This document shows positions 9,075 to 19,092 of a stretch of 64,000 nucleotides of DNA, piece after piece. The stretch lies in the NCBI GenBank assembly GCA_030673845.1, contig JAUTCQ010000012.1, positions 371,218-435,217 on the forward strand, in the 5' to 3' direction. Positions within the stretch are counted from its first letter, which is position 1. Each line of letters opens with the position of its first letter. A program made the position numbers and the translations under genes. Below the pieces are notes generated by a model. That model did no database searches, was not told where the DNA came from, and saw only the letters and a program-made list of their open reading frames with translations. This stretch comes from Verrucomicrobiota bacterium JB022. GTDB taxonomy: Bacteria > Verrucomicrobiota > Verrucomicrobiia > Opitutales > Oceanipulchritudinaceae.

Positions 9075-10706
9075 CTATTTTGCAGGGGTGAACTGGACGG
9101 CTTTGGCAGGCACTTCGGGACCAACCGCGACCGCTTTTTCCGGTGGCGATTGCAACTGGGCGCCCTTGAGGACGATGCCGCCACTCTGCTCGCCCTCGAC
9201 TTGCAGGAGGGGAGTCTCGGCGTTGGGCTGGCGCGTTTCCACGATTTCGACTTCTCGCGTATTCTTGAGATAAAATGCCGGCCCTTCCTGCGGTTCGATC
9301 ACGACGTTGCGGGCGGTGATACCTTCGGCGTCGGTCGCGGAGAAGCCGCGTTTAGCCCGGATGTGGACGTTCTCCAGCTTGATGTCGGAAACCGGGCGCT
9401 CGGGCAGACCGTCGATCAAGACAGCGTGGTTGGCCCCATCGCACTCGATGTCGCGCAGGGTGAAGTTGCGGAAGTGCGGCGGCACCTGGGTCAGCGGCTT
9501 GACGGTGCTGGCACCGTAGAACTCGTTGAGGCGGATGGCTTCGCGCCCGATGTCTTTCATCTTGATGCGCTCGACCCAGAAGTTTTCGACCACCCCACCC
9601 CGCCCACGCATCGACTTGACGCGGATGCCACGGTCGGTGCCGAGGAAGTAGCTGTCGTGGGCATACACGTTGCGGACACTGCCCGACATTTCGCTGCCGA
9701 CGACCACGCCGCCGTGGCCGGCATTGGCGTAAATGCGCCGAATGACAACGTTCTGGGTCGGGCGTCCCACCCGCCAACCGTCTTCATTCAGCCCGGCCTT
9801 GAGCACCACGCAGTCGTCGCCGGTCGAAAAGTAGCAGTCTTCGATCAGGATGTTCTGCGATGAATCGGGGTTGATGCCGTCGTTGTTGGGCCCTTCGGTC
9901 ACAACCTTTACGCCTCTTACGATGAGGTTGGTCGTATAGACGGGGTGAATCGTCCACATGGGGCCGTTGATAAAGGTAACGTTCTCGATCAACACGTTAC
10001 GGCAGCCGATGAACTGGATGAAGTTGGGGCGCAGGCCGGGAATGTTGTCGCCAAAGATGCGTTCGTTGGGCGGCACGCCGTCGAGCACCATCTGGTAAAG
10101 CTGCGCCACGGCTTTGGGCTGCAGGGGGCGGCGCCAGTCCCACCACATCTTGCCCTGGCCGTCGAAAACGCCGTCTCCGGTCACGGCAACATTAGTCGCG
10201 CCGTTGACGTAGATGGGCGGGCTGTAGTTGTAAAGTTCCATGCCTTCCCAGCGCGAGAAGACGACCGGCAGGTAGTCCTCCAGATCGGTGCTGAAGAGCA
10301 CGGTCGCGCCCTTTTCCACGTGCAGCTCGATGTTGCTTCGCAAGTGGATCGGGCCGGTCAGCCAGCGGCCTTCGGGGATCACCACGCGCCCGCCGCCAGC
10401 TTTGGAAGCGGCTTGGACGGCATCGGCAATCGCCTGGGTGACTTTCGTCTCGCCGCCGGCTTTTGCACCGTAGTCGCGGATGTTGAAGGTGCGGTTGGGA
10501 ATGGCCGGGACTTCAAGGTCCGGCATTTCAAAGTAAGGGCTGAGGTCGGTATAGCGCTCGGTCTGCTCGCCGCAGATCTGGGTTGGGTCGATGCCCCAGA
10601 AGTCGGTATGGTCGGGCGGCAGCTGCTGGGGCTCGGCCCAAGCTGAAGTGAACGAAAGGGCGGCAAGCACGCACGCCACAAGAGGTAGTCGGAGGGGATT
10701 TAGCAT
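9075..10706 (-). CDS. GH28 polygalacturonase
   Basis: This secreted glycoside hydrolase family 28 protein (543 residues from the ATG at 10706) would hydrolyse alpha-1,4-galacturonic acid linkages. An alternative upstream ATG at 10739 adds 11 residues, but the signal peptide (LPLVACVLAALSFTSAWA) fits the later start better. The right-handed beta-helix starts at FNIRDYGAKAGG. The family motifs are all present in order: NNDGINPDSS (equivalent to NTD), STGDDCV with the paired Asp, NAGHGG (His-Gly), and GIRVKS (equivalent to RIK). It follows a TonB-dependent receptor on the same strand after a terminator and leads into two six-hairpin enzymes, so it is part of a pectin utilisation cluster. Confidence 0.93.
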   Translation of the reverse strand: MLNPLRLPLVACVLAALSFTSAWAEPQQLPPDHTDFWGIDPTQICGEQTERYTDLSPYFEMPDLEVPAIPNRTFNIRDYGAKAGGETKVTQAIADAVQAASKAGGGRVVIPEGRWLTGPIHLRSNIELHVEKGATVLFSTDLEDYLPVVFSRWEGMELYNYSPPIYVNGATNVAVTGDGVFDGQGKMWWDWRRPLQPKAVAQLYQMVLDGVPPNERIFGDNIPGLRPNFIQFIGCRNVLIENVTFINGPMWTIHPVYTTNLIVRGVKVVTEGPNNDGINPDSSQNILIEDCYFSTGDDCVVLKAGLNEDGWRVGRPTQNVVIRRIYANAGHGGVVVGSEMSGSVRNVYAHDSYFLGTDRGIRVKSMRGRGGVVENFWVERIKMKDIGREAIRLNEFYGASTVKPLTQVPPHFRNFTLRDIECDGANHAVLIDGLPERPVSDIKLENVHIRAKRGFSATDAEGITARNVVIEPQEGPAFYLKNTREVEIVETRQPNAETPLLQVEGEQSGGIVLKGAQLQSPPEKAVAVGPEVPAKAVQFTPAK

Positions 10707-10737
10707 GGGTCGGGGTATTCGGTAAAGTAGCGGAGGC

Positions 10738-10774
10738 AAAAGGCGCCCGCAGCCGGGTAGAAAGCTGCGGGCGC
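10738..10774 (-). terminator. Rho-independent terminator after the TonB-dependent receptor
   Basis: A perfect 10-bp stem (GCGCCCGCAG / CTGCGGGCGC) is followed on the minus strand by CTTTTGCC. It lies between the receptor stop at 10793 and the GH28 start at 10706, so it could reduce transcription of the hydrolases relative to the receptor. Confidence 0.75.
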
Positions 10775-10792
10775 GCCTCGAGGAGACCAGCC

Positions 10793-13700
10793 TTAGAAGC
10801 TGAGGGTGGTGGTGAGGAAGAACGTCCGGGGCTGCTGGATGCGATAGACGGAGGGTGAACCGTCGGGGTTGGCACGAATGACCTTCAGGCCGCCGTCTTC
10901 AAAGGCATCCCGCACGTTGAGCTGGATCTTGAAGCCGAAGCGGTCGTTGAAGATCGGGCGCGAGTAGGAGGCCCAGAAGTCGAAGTAGTAGTTATCGTCG
11001 TCCCAGATCGGGCGGCTGGGGTCGTAGCGGTCGATGATGCCCGTATCGGGGTTTTCGAGCCCGTAGTAGCCGATCGAGGCCTTGTCTTCCCAACGAACCG
11101 ACCCACCGATGCCAACGCCATCCAGCGGGCCGTCGATAAAGCGGTAGTTGGTCAGCAGCGACCAACGCCATTCGCGGATTTGAGGGCGTGAGGTGCCTTG
11201 CGTGGCGGTCAGCAGGCGCAGCGGCGCTTCCACTACGCCGGTATACCATTCTTCCGGCGTGGAGCCGAGCGTCTGGGCCATGTTGGGCCACTGGTGCGTC
11301 CACCAGTTTACCGTGGCGGTGTTGTCCTCGTTCCTTACCTGGGCGTTTTGCCAGATGTAGAGGCGGCTGCCGGGCTCAGGATCGTCGAGGCTCCCGTCTC
11401 CAAAGAGCCAGCGTTGCGTCGAGGGAGCGACTTCGGACTCGACCGACTTCTGCTTCGTCGCGGTGAACTTGATATTCCAGTTGCGGGTGGGGTTGTAGTC
11501 GACCGAGAATTCAATGCCTTCCGCTTCGATCGTGCTGGTGTCGTTAAAGCCTCGACGGTTGTGCAGGTAGTCGACGGAGAGCCCGGAGCGTTCGGCAATC
11601 TCGTCGATGTAGGGCTGCGTCGCCTCGCTCGTCTCGTCCCACGCGTCCAGGGTGCCTGGAGCGAGTTGATTCTCCCACTCGATGTCTGCCGTGATCCGGT
11701 CGACGATGCCCCAGTCGCCTTCATTTTCCACGCGCTTGGCCCGGCTGGTGATCGTGGTGGTGTCGCCGCCAGAGCGGGCGTTCTCTCTGGTTGCTTCAAA
11801 CCAGTTGACCTTCACGATCAGCTTTTCCTCCAGCAGGAAGAGCGAAAAGCCGTAGTCTTCTCCTTCCCCTGTCGGCATGGGTAAGGACTGCAGGTAGAGG
11901 TCGACCGCCTCTTCTTCGGGCTCGAAGTTGTCGGACTTGTTGTAGTGGAAGCTCAGCCAGTCGACCGGACGCACCACGACGCCCATGGTTTTGGTGGTGC
12001 CGGAAACCTCGCTGAAGTAACGGTCGTCCCAGGTGTTCAAGGCGTAGTCGATGCCGCTGCGATAACCGTAATCGTTGATTACGGGGCTGAGGGAGCGACG
12101 GCTCGTCTGCGTGTCGTGGCGCCAGCCCATAGTGGTAATGATACGGTCTTTCCAGAAGTAGCTTTGCAACGCCCCGGCGTAGGATTCGAGCTCGAGCTCT
12201 TCACGGTTTGCCCCGTGCAGCAGCAGGCCTCCCATCGTGTTTTCGTAGACCCACTCCCCCATCGGCCGCCCACCCGCCACCGGATAGGTGGGGTCTCCGT
12301 CGCGGACCAGCTGGTTGTTCGCGTCGAGCATGGGGGCGAAGTGGCGCACGGTGGAGACGTATTGCTGACCGATGACCCCACTGGGGTACTCGTTGCCGGG
12401 CGTGGCGGGGCTGGAGAACGTAAAGACCGGCCCGGTGCCGTACTGCACCTGCGCGTCGTTCCCCACGTAGAAGATCCGGTTGAACGATTTTTGCACGTTG
12501 CCGCCGCCGTGCTTGTTGCTATTGGGGCTACTGATCCAGTCGTGGTAGGACGTGATGGCCTCGCGCCAGCGATAGGACTCCGTCTCGATGCTGCGGTATT
12601 GGCCGAGGCCCATCAGGTTGTGACGCCCCAGCCACTTCGACCACCCCTCGTTTTTGGTGAAGTCTATGTTATAGGCAACGGTCCCGCGGATTGTATCGTT
12701 GATCTCAAAACGGTCGTTGAGGTCGGGTTCCCAAATTTCGACGTAAGGCTTGAGGAAATAGGGGTTGGGCGTGCCATCGAGCAAGGTCTCGTTGACATCC
12801 ACAAACAGGCTGGAAGCGCGTCCATTGAGCGAGGTGGAGGTGCGGCGGGAAAAATCTTCGCGGCGGGCGGCCACCTCCACGAACAGGTTGTCGAGGATCT
12901 GCTGCTCGAGTGTCAATTCGTACATCTCGGCGTCATCTTCGCCCAGGTTGCCAGAGAGGAGGTTCACTTCTTCCCAGTCGTAGATCGATTGGTCGCTGAT
13001 CCCCGGCGAAATGAAGAGCGGCGACTCGTATTCGTAGGTATTGGAAACCAGCATCTGCTCGACCTCCATCTTCGACTCGGCGATGTTCTTTACCGCCAGC
13101 CGCTGCTGCATCCGGATGGGCTGCTGCGGGTTGCCATTGACGCTGTAATAGGCACCGTTGTCGACGAGGAAGGTCGGGCGGGTCGCGTTGGCCTGCGGGA
13201 TCAGCCCATTGTTGGACGCAGCCAGGACTGCATCGACGGAGGCCGACGAAAGTGGGATCTGCTGCCCGTTGAGCGACACCATCATCGTAGATGGGTTGAA
13301 GGTGGGGCTGCCTGCCTCACGCCAGGGCGTCACATAGTCCTGAGGCGTGACGACGGTCGCGCGCTGGTATTCGTTGTTGAGGTTCTCATACGAGGCGCGA
13401 ATCGTCGTGCCTTCGAAGGGCTTGTAGGTGCCGGTGACGAAGTATCGGCGCGTGGTGTCCTCGGTTGGATCCTGCTGGAACCCTTTGTCGTGGTAGACCC
13501 CCGCGACGCGGATCGCCAGCTTGTCTTCGATAATCGGCGTGCCGTAGTTGAAGCTCGCCCGAAAGTCGTCGAACGACCCTACCCGCAACGAGACCTCGCC
13601 CTTTGCCTCCGCATTCACGTAAGCGCGCATGGTACTGACGTTGACGAGGCCAGACGGGCTCCCGAGGCCATAAAGCACCGAATTCGGGCCGCGATTGATG

Positions 13701-14194
13701 GTGAGACGCTCAACGTTGTAAGCGTCGACCGGAATTGACCTGAGGCTGATAAAGTAATTCACCCCGCGCTCAGGTGCCGACAGCCCTCGCATCCGGTTGG
13801 CATCCTGTGGGCTCTGTTGAGCAGTCTGAGTCACGCCGCCGGAGCGGTCGATTTCGTAGGCGGTGTAGGTGTGGGTGCCCTCTACGCCGGCTTCATAGAG
13901 GAATACATCGTTGAGGTCGACGGAGGCCGTATCCTGCAGTTGCTGTGGCGTCACGACCGAGATCGACGATGCCAGATCCGCGATCCGTGAGTTCATCCGC
14001 GTGCCGGCCAAGGTGCTGGATGCATAATAGCCGACATCGTTTTCGCCGGTGGTGACTTCAAAAGGGGAAAGGTCGAACACTTCTTCTTCAGAGGCCTGTT
14101 GCCCCTGCGCCCACATCATGGGCAGAAGTGTGAAATAAGACATAGCAGTAGCGAGACGCCGCCGGGGTGTGCGGCCAAACATGGATGACAACAT
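10793..14194 (-). CDS. TonB-dependent outer-membrane receptor of the pectin locus
   Basis: The 1,133-residue protein has a signal peptide (ending near residue 30, MMWAQGQQA), a plug domain beginning VFDLSPFEVTTGENDVGYYASSTLAGTR and containing RGPNSVLYGLGSPSGLVNV, then a long beta-barrel ending in the aromatic residue of TTTLSF. This is the usual form of Opitutia TonB receptors, with a TonB-box-like stretch (EEVFDLSPFEV) ahead of the plug. There is no STN signalling domain, unlike the second receptor in this window. It is the first gene of the leftward pectinolytic set, so oligogalacturonide or rhamnogalacturonan import across the outer membrane is the inferred role. A start at the second Met (14182) is equally possible. 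Confidence 0.9.
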   Translation of the reverse strand: MLSSMFGRTPRRRLATAMSYFTLLPMMWAQGQQASEEEVFDLSPFEVTTGENDVGYYASSTLAGTRMNSRIADLASSISVVTPQQLQDTASVDLNDVFLYEAGVEGTHTYTAYEIDRSGGVTQTAQQSPQDANRMRGLSAPERGVNYFISLRSIPVDAYNVERLTINRGPNSVLYGLGSPSGLVNVSTMRAYVNAEAKGEVSLRVGSFDDFRASFNYGTPIIEDKLAIRVAGVYHDKGFQQDPTEDTTRRYFVTGTYKPFEGTTIRASYENLNNEYQRATVVTPQDYVTPWREAGSPTFNPSTMMVSLNGQQIPLSSASVDAVLAASNNGLIPQANATRPTFLVDNGAYYSVNGNPQQPIRMQQRLAVKNIAESKMEVEQMLVSNTYEYESPLFISPGISDQSIYDWEEVNLLSGNLGEDDAEMYELTLEQQILDNLFVEVAARREDFSRRTSTSLNGRASSLFVDVNETLLDGTPNPYFLKPYVEIWEPDLNDRFEINDTIRGTVAYNIDFTKNEGWSKWLGRHNLMGLGQYRSIETESYRWREAITSYHDWISSPNSNKHGGGNVQKSFNRIFYVGNDAQVQYGTGPVFTFSSPATPGNEYPSGVIGQQYVSTVRHFAPMLDANNQLVRDGDPTYPVAGGRPMGEWVYENTMGGLLLHGANREELELESYAGALQSYFWKDRIITTMGWRHDTQTSRRSLSPVINDYGYRSGIDYALNTWDDRYFSEVSGTTKTMGVVVRPVDWLSFHYNKSDNFEPEEEAVDLYLQSLPMPTGEGEDYGFSLFLLEEKLIVKVNWFEATRENARSGGDTTTITSRAKRVENEGDWGIVDRITADIEWENQLAPGTLDAWDETSEATQPYIDEIAERSGLSVDYLHNRRGFNDTSTIEAEGIEFSVDYNPTRNWNIKFTATKQKSVESEVAPSTQRWLFGDGSLDDPEPGSRLYIWQNAQVRNEDNTATVNWWTHQWPNMAQTLGSTPEEWYTGVVEAPLRLLTATQGTSRPQIREWRWSLLTNYRFIDGPLDGVGIGGSVRWEDKASIGYYGLENPDTGIIDRYDPSRPIWDDDNYYFDFWASYSRPIFNDRFGFKIQLNVRDAFEDGGLKVIRANPDGSPSVYRIQQPRTFFLTTTLSF

Positions 14195-14998
14195 AGGGTT
14201 TAGTTTGTAGGAGTAGGGTTTAGATTCCAGACCGCCAAGCCCACACTCAAGCGGCTGCCGATTTCGGCAATGACGATCTGGGGTTAAACATTTAGCATCA
14301 CCTCACGGGACTTGAGACCTCCGAATGCGATTCTGGTATCACTCATATCCGACACCAGACCAGGGGTTGATCATAAAAGCCTCACGAGGTAGCCACATCT
14401 TAGTATCCACATTCTAGATTGAAAAATCATTTCTGCATCTGACCGTCCGATTTCGCAAAACACAATCTACGTAAGCTGCTTGCAATAAATTAAATACACT
14501 AATATGTGCAAATTCCTGATCCTGCTATCGATAACAATACCTAGATTACAAGACTCAAATAAAAATCTGGAAAATCACCCCAGAATATCACTCTAATTAC
14601 GCGACAATCCATAAGGATTTCAGCCTAAATAGAAATTTTAAGAAATTGAAATCATTAGAAATGATAAAACGACATACAGGAAGCCTTACATCTTCATGCT
14701 CCTGACAACATCACAAACCTTGTCCCATATTGCTAGAATCCTATAATTCAGCAGACAAGAAGACACGAGGCTTGGTTAAAGACGAAAGCCCACAAGAGAA
14801 AGACGGTTGAAGCCCACCTTGGCGGCGAGTTCCTGAGGCGCTCAATTGGAGCGCTACGGCCGAGATTTCAACGAACTGTTGGACGATCGTAAACAGCTGC
14901 GTTAGTCACATCGTTGCGCAAGCCTCGACCATGCCACAATCACCCTCACCTTAAACTATACCTATCTGCGCAAGTTTTAGATAGACACCGTGCCGCAA
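14195..14998. other. AT-rich divergent intergenic region between the pectin locus and cas3
   Basis: About 800 bp without a convincing gene, between the leftward receptor and the rightward cas operon. Roughly 14290-14760 is visibly much richer in A and T than the rest of the window. From about 14765 composition returns to normal and a short coding-like remnant is seen (about 14850-14905), interrupted by stops. Promoters for both flanking units should lie here, but I could not assign -10/-35 elements with confidence. Confidence 0.7.
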
Positions 14999-17620
14999 AT
15001 GAGCCATTATGCCCACACCTCCGACATGAAAGACATTAGTCTCCACGAGTTCTGGGCGAAGACGGATGAAACGGGGCAACCCGCCCTCTCGGTGAGGGAT
15101 CATTGCCTGAATGTGGGAGCGGTGGCGCAGGCTTTGAGGGAAGGGCTGCCGCCCGGGCTCCGGGCGCAACTGCCGGACGGTGCGGTGAGCTTGGTAGCTT
15201 GCCACGATGTGGGCAAGATATCTCCGGGCTTCCAGCTCAAGAGCCCTGCGTGGGCACGCACTTATGGCGGCCTTTGCAAAACAGTAGCAGCGGCCTATCA
15301 GGACAACCATAGTCTCACGGGCTTCGATGCCTTGTTCAGCCACTACAGCCGAGAAGGCAAAGCGCCAGCGTGGCTGCTGGCGGTGGGCGGGCACCATGGC
15401 AAATACCTGATCGTAAAGCTACGACCATATGAGGAGGCCCCCAGCGGACAAGAGGTTTTTGTGACGCATCGGGAGCAACTGATCCGCGAATTGGTTGCAC
15501 ATTTTGGGGCGTTACCGACTGAGGCGATCAAGCCAAAGGCACCCCGCGTCCACTGGTTTACCGGCTTCATGATCCTGGCGGACTGGATTGGTTCGAGCCC
15601 GGAATGGTTCCCGCTCAACGAACCGGAGGCCTTGACCCGCGAGGTGGCGGTCGAGCGCGCCCAACGGGCGCTGGCGGACTTGGGTTGGGCTCGGCGGGGC
15701 GTGAAGGCCGGGCAGTCATTTGCCGAACTCTTTTCGCCTGACCCCGTTCGGCAACCGTTTCAGCCGCGTCCCCTTCAGCAAACACTGCTGGAGTCGGTGG
15801 ATGCACCCGGGCTCTACATCGTCGAAGCCCCGATGGGCGAAGGCAAAACCGAGGCGGCGCTGGCCCTCGCCTATGCCCGTTGGAGCGAGGGCGAAGAGCG
15901 GGGGCTCTATTTTGCGCTGCCCACCCAGTTGACGAGCAACCGCATTCAGGAGCGGGTCGAGCGCTTCCTGCAACGGGTGGTGGCGGAGCCTTCGGTCGTG
16001 GCGCTCATCCACGGCTCGGCCTGGCTTTCCGAACGCCGCAGCACGGTGGTGCAGCCCCAGGACGACGACAATACGCTCAGCGCCCACCAGTGGTTTTCGG
16101 ACAACCGCAAAAACCTGCTGCACCCGTTTGGTGTGGGCACGGTCGATCAAGCCTTGCTCGCCGCCATACCGGTGAAGTTCGCTGCCCTGCGTTTCTTCGC
16201 CCTCAGCGGCAAGGTGATCGTGATCGACGAAGTCCACTCCTACGACCCCTACACCAGCGTGCTGCTCGATTTCGCGGTGTCGGAGCTGCTGCAATGCGGG
16301 TGCACCGTTGTGATCCTGTCGGCCACGCTCACGCGCCAGCGTCGGGCCGAGCTGGTCCAGGCGGCTGGAGCGAAAGAGGAATCGCCCGTCGACAGCTATC
16401 CGCTGATCACGCGCGTGCGCTCTGGCGAAACGAAGGCCACCTCCATCCCGGTGGCTGGTGCGAGCCCCCGCCAGTTGGCCGTGGTGCTTGAACAGGCCGA
16501 TCCGGCAACGGAAGACTGGCTGCGTGATGCCGTGGAGGCTGCCGACCAAGGTGCGTGTGTGCTGATCATCCGCAACACGGTCGCACTGGCTCAGGAGACC
16601 TATCGCCTGGCCAAGAACGGCTGCCGCGAGGGCACCGAATGCGGACTGCTGCACAGCCGCTTCCCGCAGTTTGCGCGCGAAACCAACGAAGAGCGGTGGA
16701 CCGACAAGCTGGGCCCATCGGCGGAGAAACGTCCGCGCGGCTGCATCCTCGTGGGCACGCAGGTGCTCGAGCAATCGCTGGATATCGACGCCGACCTGTT
16801 GTTTACGGATCTGGCACCGATCGACCTCATCATTCAGCGGCTGGGGCGCCTTCATCGCCACCGCAGAGACCGCCCGGTCGGGTTCGAAACGGCACGGGCG
16901 GTCGTGCTGCAGCCAACGGTGCCGTGGGAGGCAAGTCTCGATGAGGCGCTCAAGGCCCTTGGCCCTTCGGCCTACATCTACCCTCCGTGGTCGCTGTATC
17001 AGGCTCAGCGGATCTGCCAGGCGCGGAATCAGATCCAGCTGCCGTCGGACATTCGGGAATGGCTGGAAGCGTCGGCTCTGGAGCCCGACACCCTGCCCGC
17101 GGCGGCGAAGGCGTTCCTTGAGGAATACCGTGAGGCCCGGCAAAAGCAGAGAAACGTGGCCGGTGGTCAACAGCGCTTCAGTGGAGACGTGAAGGACGAC
17201 GAGAGCCGCACGCGTTGGGGCAAGGACGACGCGGCCCTACTGGTGCTCGCCCGCAGCGTCAAATCGCTCCCGGCGGGCCAGACGCAGGTGGTATTGCTCG
17301 ATGGTTCGGAGCATAGGGTCGAGCATGGCCGCCGCTTCGATTTCGAGCTGGCAAAAGCGCTCCACCGCAACGCCGTCCGTGTGCGGCGATATTTGCTCAA
17401 AGGCGCGAAACCGGCCTCGGGGCTGCCTTGGCTGGGGCTGCACATCGACGGTGCCTTCCTCGCTCTTTGCCCCCGCGACAGCCTCGATTGCGAGGTGGTC
17501 GGCGCGGCGGAAGCGCTGCAGCACGACTTTTCCTACTCGCCCGAGCTTGGGCTGCACTACTTCAAAAAAGAGCAGGCAGGCCCCACCGCCTACGACACGG
17601 AAGAGCCTGCCTGGTTTTGA
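14999..17620 (+). CDS. cas3: Cas3 helicase-nuclease, type I-E
   Basis: Cas3 is recruited by Cascade to degrade target DNA. The N-terminal HD nuclease domain shows RDHCLNVG, ACHDVGKISPG and VGGHHGKYL. The superfamily 2 helicase follows, with Walker A APMGEGKTEAAL, a DEVH box in VIDEVHSYDPYTS, SATLTRQR and the motif VI region DLIIQRLGRLHRHRRD. I chose the ATG at 14999 (MSHYAH), since I-E Cas3 proteins often begin this way; a GTG three codons upstream is possible. The protein has 873 residues, normal for the family, and no domain appears broken. It is the first gene of the cas operon, and the GTG start of cas8e follows 17 bp after its stop. Confidence 0.95.
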   Translation: MSHYAHTSDMKDISLHEFWAKTDETGQPALSVRDHCLNVGAVAQALREGLPPGLRAQLPDGAVSLVACHDVGKISPGFQLKSPAWARTYGGLCKTVAAAYQDNHSLTGFDALFSHYSREGKAPAWLLAVGGHHGKYLIVKLRPYEEAPSGQEVFVTHREQLIRELVAHFGALPTEAIKPKAPRVHWFTGFMILADWIGSSPEWFPLNEPEALTREVAVERAQRALADLGWARRGVKAGQSFAELFSPDPVRQPFQPRPLQQTLLESVDAPGLYIVEAPMGEGKTEAALALAYARWSEGEERGLYFALPTQLTSNRIQERVERFLQRVVAEPSVVALIHGSAWLSERRSTVVQPQDDDNTLSAHQWFSDNRKNLLHPFGVGTVDQALLAAIPVKFAALRFFALSGKVIVIDEVHSYDPYTSVLLDFAVSELLQCGCTVVILSATLTRQRRAELVQAAGAKEESPVDSYPLITRVRSGETKATSIPVAGASPRQLAVVLEQADPATEDWLRDAVEAADQGACVLIIRNTVALAQETYRLAKNGCREGTECGLLHSRFPQFARETNEERWTDKLGPSAEKRPRGCILVGTQVLEQSLDIDADLLFTDLAPIDLIIQRLGRLHRHRRDRPVGFETARAVVLQPTVPWEASLDEALKALGPSAYIYPPWSLYQAQRICQARNQIQLPSDIREWLEASALEPDTLPAAAKAFLEEYREARQKQRNVAGGQQRFSGDVKDDESRTRWGKDDAALLVLARSVKSLPAGQTQVVLLDGSEHRVEHGRRFDFELAKALHRNAVRVRRYLLKGAKPASGLPWLGLHIDGAFLALCPRDSLDCEVVGAAEALQHDFSYSPELGLHYFKKEQAGPTAYDTEEPAWF

Positions 17621-17637
17621 GCCCCAATATTTGTAAC

Positions 17638-19092
17638 GTGAATCAATTCAACCTAATCACCGATGCGTGGATCCCCGTCCGCTGGCTCGATGGACGGAGC
17701 ACACGTGTCAGCCTCAAAGAGGCTTTTCTGCAGTCGGAGGCGATTGAGAACCTCGATTGCAGCCCCCCCGAGAGGGTTTCGCTGATGCGCCTTCTCGTTT
17801 GTCTCACCCAGCGAGCCAATCCCCCACCGGAAGACGAATCGGAGGCCGACTGGGAGGCCTTGCGCGAAAGTCTGGTCGGCAATGTCCTGGTCTATCTGGA
17901 ACAGCCCGAAATCTATCGCCACTTCGAGCTGTTTGGGCCGGGGCCGCGCTTCCTGCAGCGCAAGGTGGCCACATCGAAAGAAAGCGTGCCCGCCAGCAAG
18001 CTCTTCCCGGCTCTCGCGAGCGGCAACAACGCAACCCTCTTCGATCAGGCAGGCGACGACGCCAATGCCCGCGCCTTTGCCCCTGCCGACCTTGCCCTCG
18101 CGCTGCTGAGTTTCCAGAACTTCTATCCGTTGTACGGGGCTGGCTATAAAGGCAAAGGGCCGTGCGTCGACAGCAATATGGTCCACACCTACTTCGTGGG
18201 CAAAAACCTGCTCGAAACCATCGTGTTGGCCTGTCTGGATCTGGATTCGATTCAGATCGCCTGTCCGCAGGAGGGGCTGGGCCAGCCGTTGTGGGAACTT
18301 GACGACAAGACGGCTGCGGGCAAGGCGATGGCGACCCAGTCTTATCTGGGCCGACTGGTGCCGCGACACCGCAACCTGTGGCTCAAGGACGACGGCACCG
18401 GCTTTTGGCTGGAGAAAAACAGCCTGCAATACCCCACCTACGAGGAGATTCGCGAGCCGTCGGCCACCGTGGTGCCAGTCCCCAAAAAGGCCGAGCGCCG
18501 ATTACTCTCTGCACGCCTGGAAAGGGCGCTGTGGCGCGACCTGCACGAGATCACGGTGGTCCAGGCGGGCCAAAGCCACGCACCCCTCACGCTGCAGGTG
18601 CACTGGGAGCATGTGCTCAAGCGCACTCAACTGTGGACAGGCGCGCTCGTGACCGACCTGAAGGCCAAGATCATCAACACCGTCGAATCGACCCGCACGG
18701 TGCCCCGCGCCCTCTTTACGCCCGAAGGTAACACGCTCTACCAGAAGGGGATGGAGGAGGCTGAGGCTTGCTCCAAAAAGCTGTGGGCGGCGGTCAAAAA
18801 CTACTGGGAGGCGTTCAAGAACGATTCCCCACCCATCGCACAGGCCCAGAGCTACTACTGGACGGCTTTAGAGGGCCATCTCCAGCTCCTGCTCGATGCC
18901 GTGGCCAGTGAAGACAAGGCAGACACCGAGCGGCTGTTGGGCGAATGGCGAGCCGTCGCCTATAGCCAAGCCCGTGCCGCTTTTCAGCGAACCTGCCCGG
19001 CCAAAACCCCGCGCCAGATGAAGGCCCATATGGAGAGCCTCAACCGCTTTCGCCCGGCCAAGAAGCAACCGTCCAAAAAGGATGCCGCATGA
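17638..19092 (+). CDS. cse1: Cas8e (Cse1/CasA), Cascade large subunit
   Basis: This is the large Cascade subunit that recognises the PAM and recruits Cas3. The GTG at 17638 gives VNQFNLITDAWIPV, the characteristic N-terminus of Cse1 proteins, and a length of 484 residues, close to the usual 500. The frame stays open further upstream into cas3, but that extension has no family similarity. The family features LRLLVCLTQRA-like helix (residues about 40-55), LFDQAG and a C-terminal four-helix region are visible. It lies between cas3 and cse2 and shares an ATGA overlap with cse2, so the Cascade genes are translationally coupled. Confidence 0.93.
   Translation: MNQFNLITDAWIPVRWLDGRSTRVSLKEAFLQSEAIENLDCSPPERVSLMRLLVCLTQRANPPPEDESEADWEALRESLVGNVLVYLEQPEIYRHFELFGPGPRFLQRKVATSKESVPASKLFPALASGNNATLFDQAGDDANARAFAPADLALALLSFQNFYPLYGAGYKGKGPCVDSNMVHTYFVGKNLLETIVLACLDLDSIQIACPQEGLGQPLWELDDKTAAGKAMATQSYLGRLVPRHRNLWLKDDGTGFWLEKNSLQYPTYEEIREPSATVVPVPKKAERRLLSARLERALWRDLHEITVVQAGQSHAPLTLQVHWEHVLKRTQLWTGALVTDLKAKIINTVESTRTVPRALFTPEGNTLYQKGMEEAEACSKKLWAAVKNYWEAFKNDSPPIAQAQSYYWTALEGHLQLLLDAVASEDKADTERLLGEWRAVAYSQARAAFQRTCPAKTPRQMKAHMESLNRFRPAKKQPSKKDAA

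Noticed and set aside
11945-13738. 597-codon plus-strand open frame opposite the TonB receptor
   Set aside because: Shadow frame; the receptor on the minus strand has complete plug and barrel features.
15716-17170. 484-codon minus-strand open frame opposite cas3
   Set aside because: The cas3 motifs are on the plus strand; the antisense frame shows none of its own.
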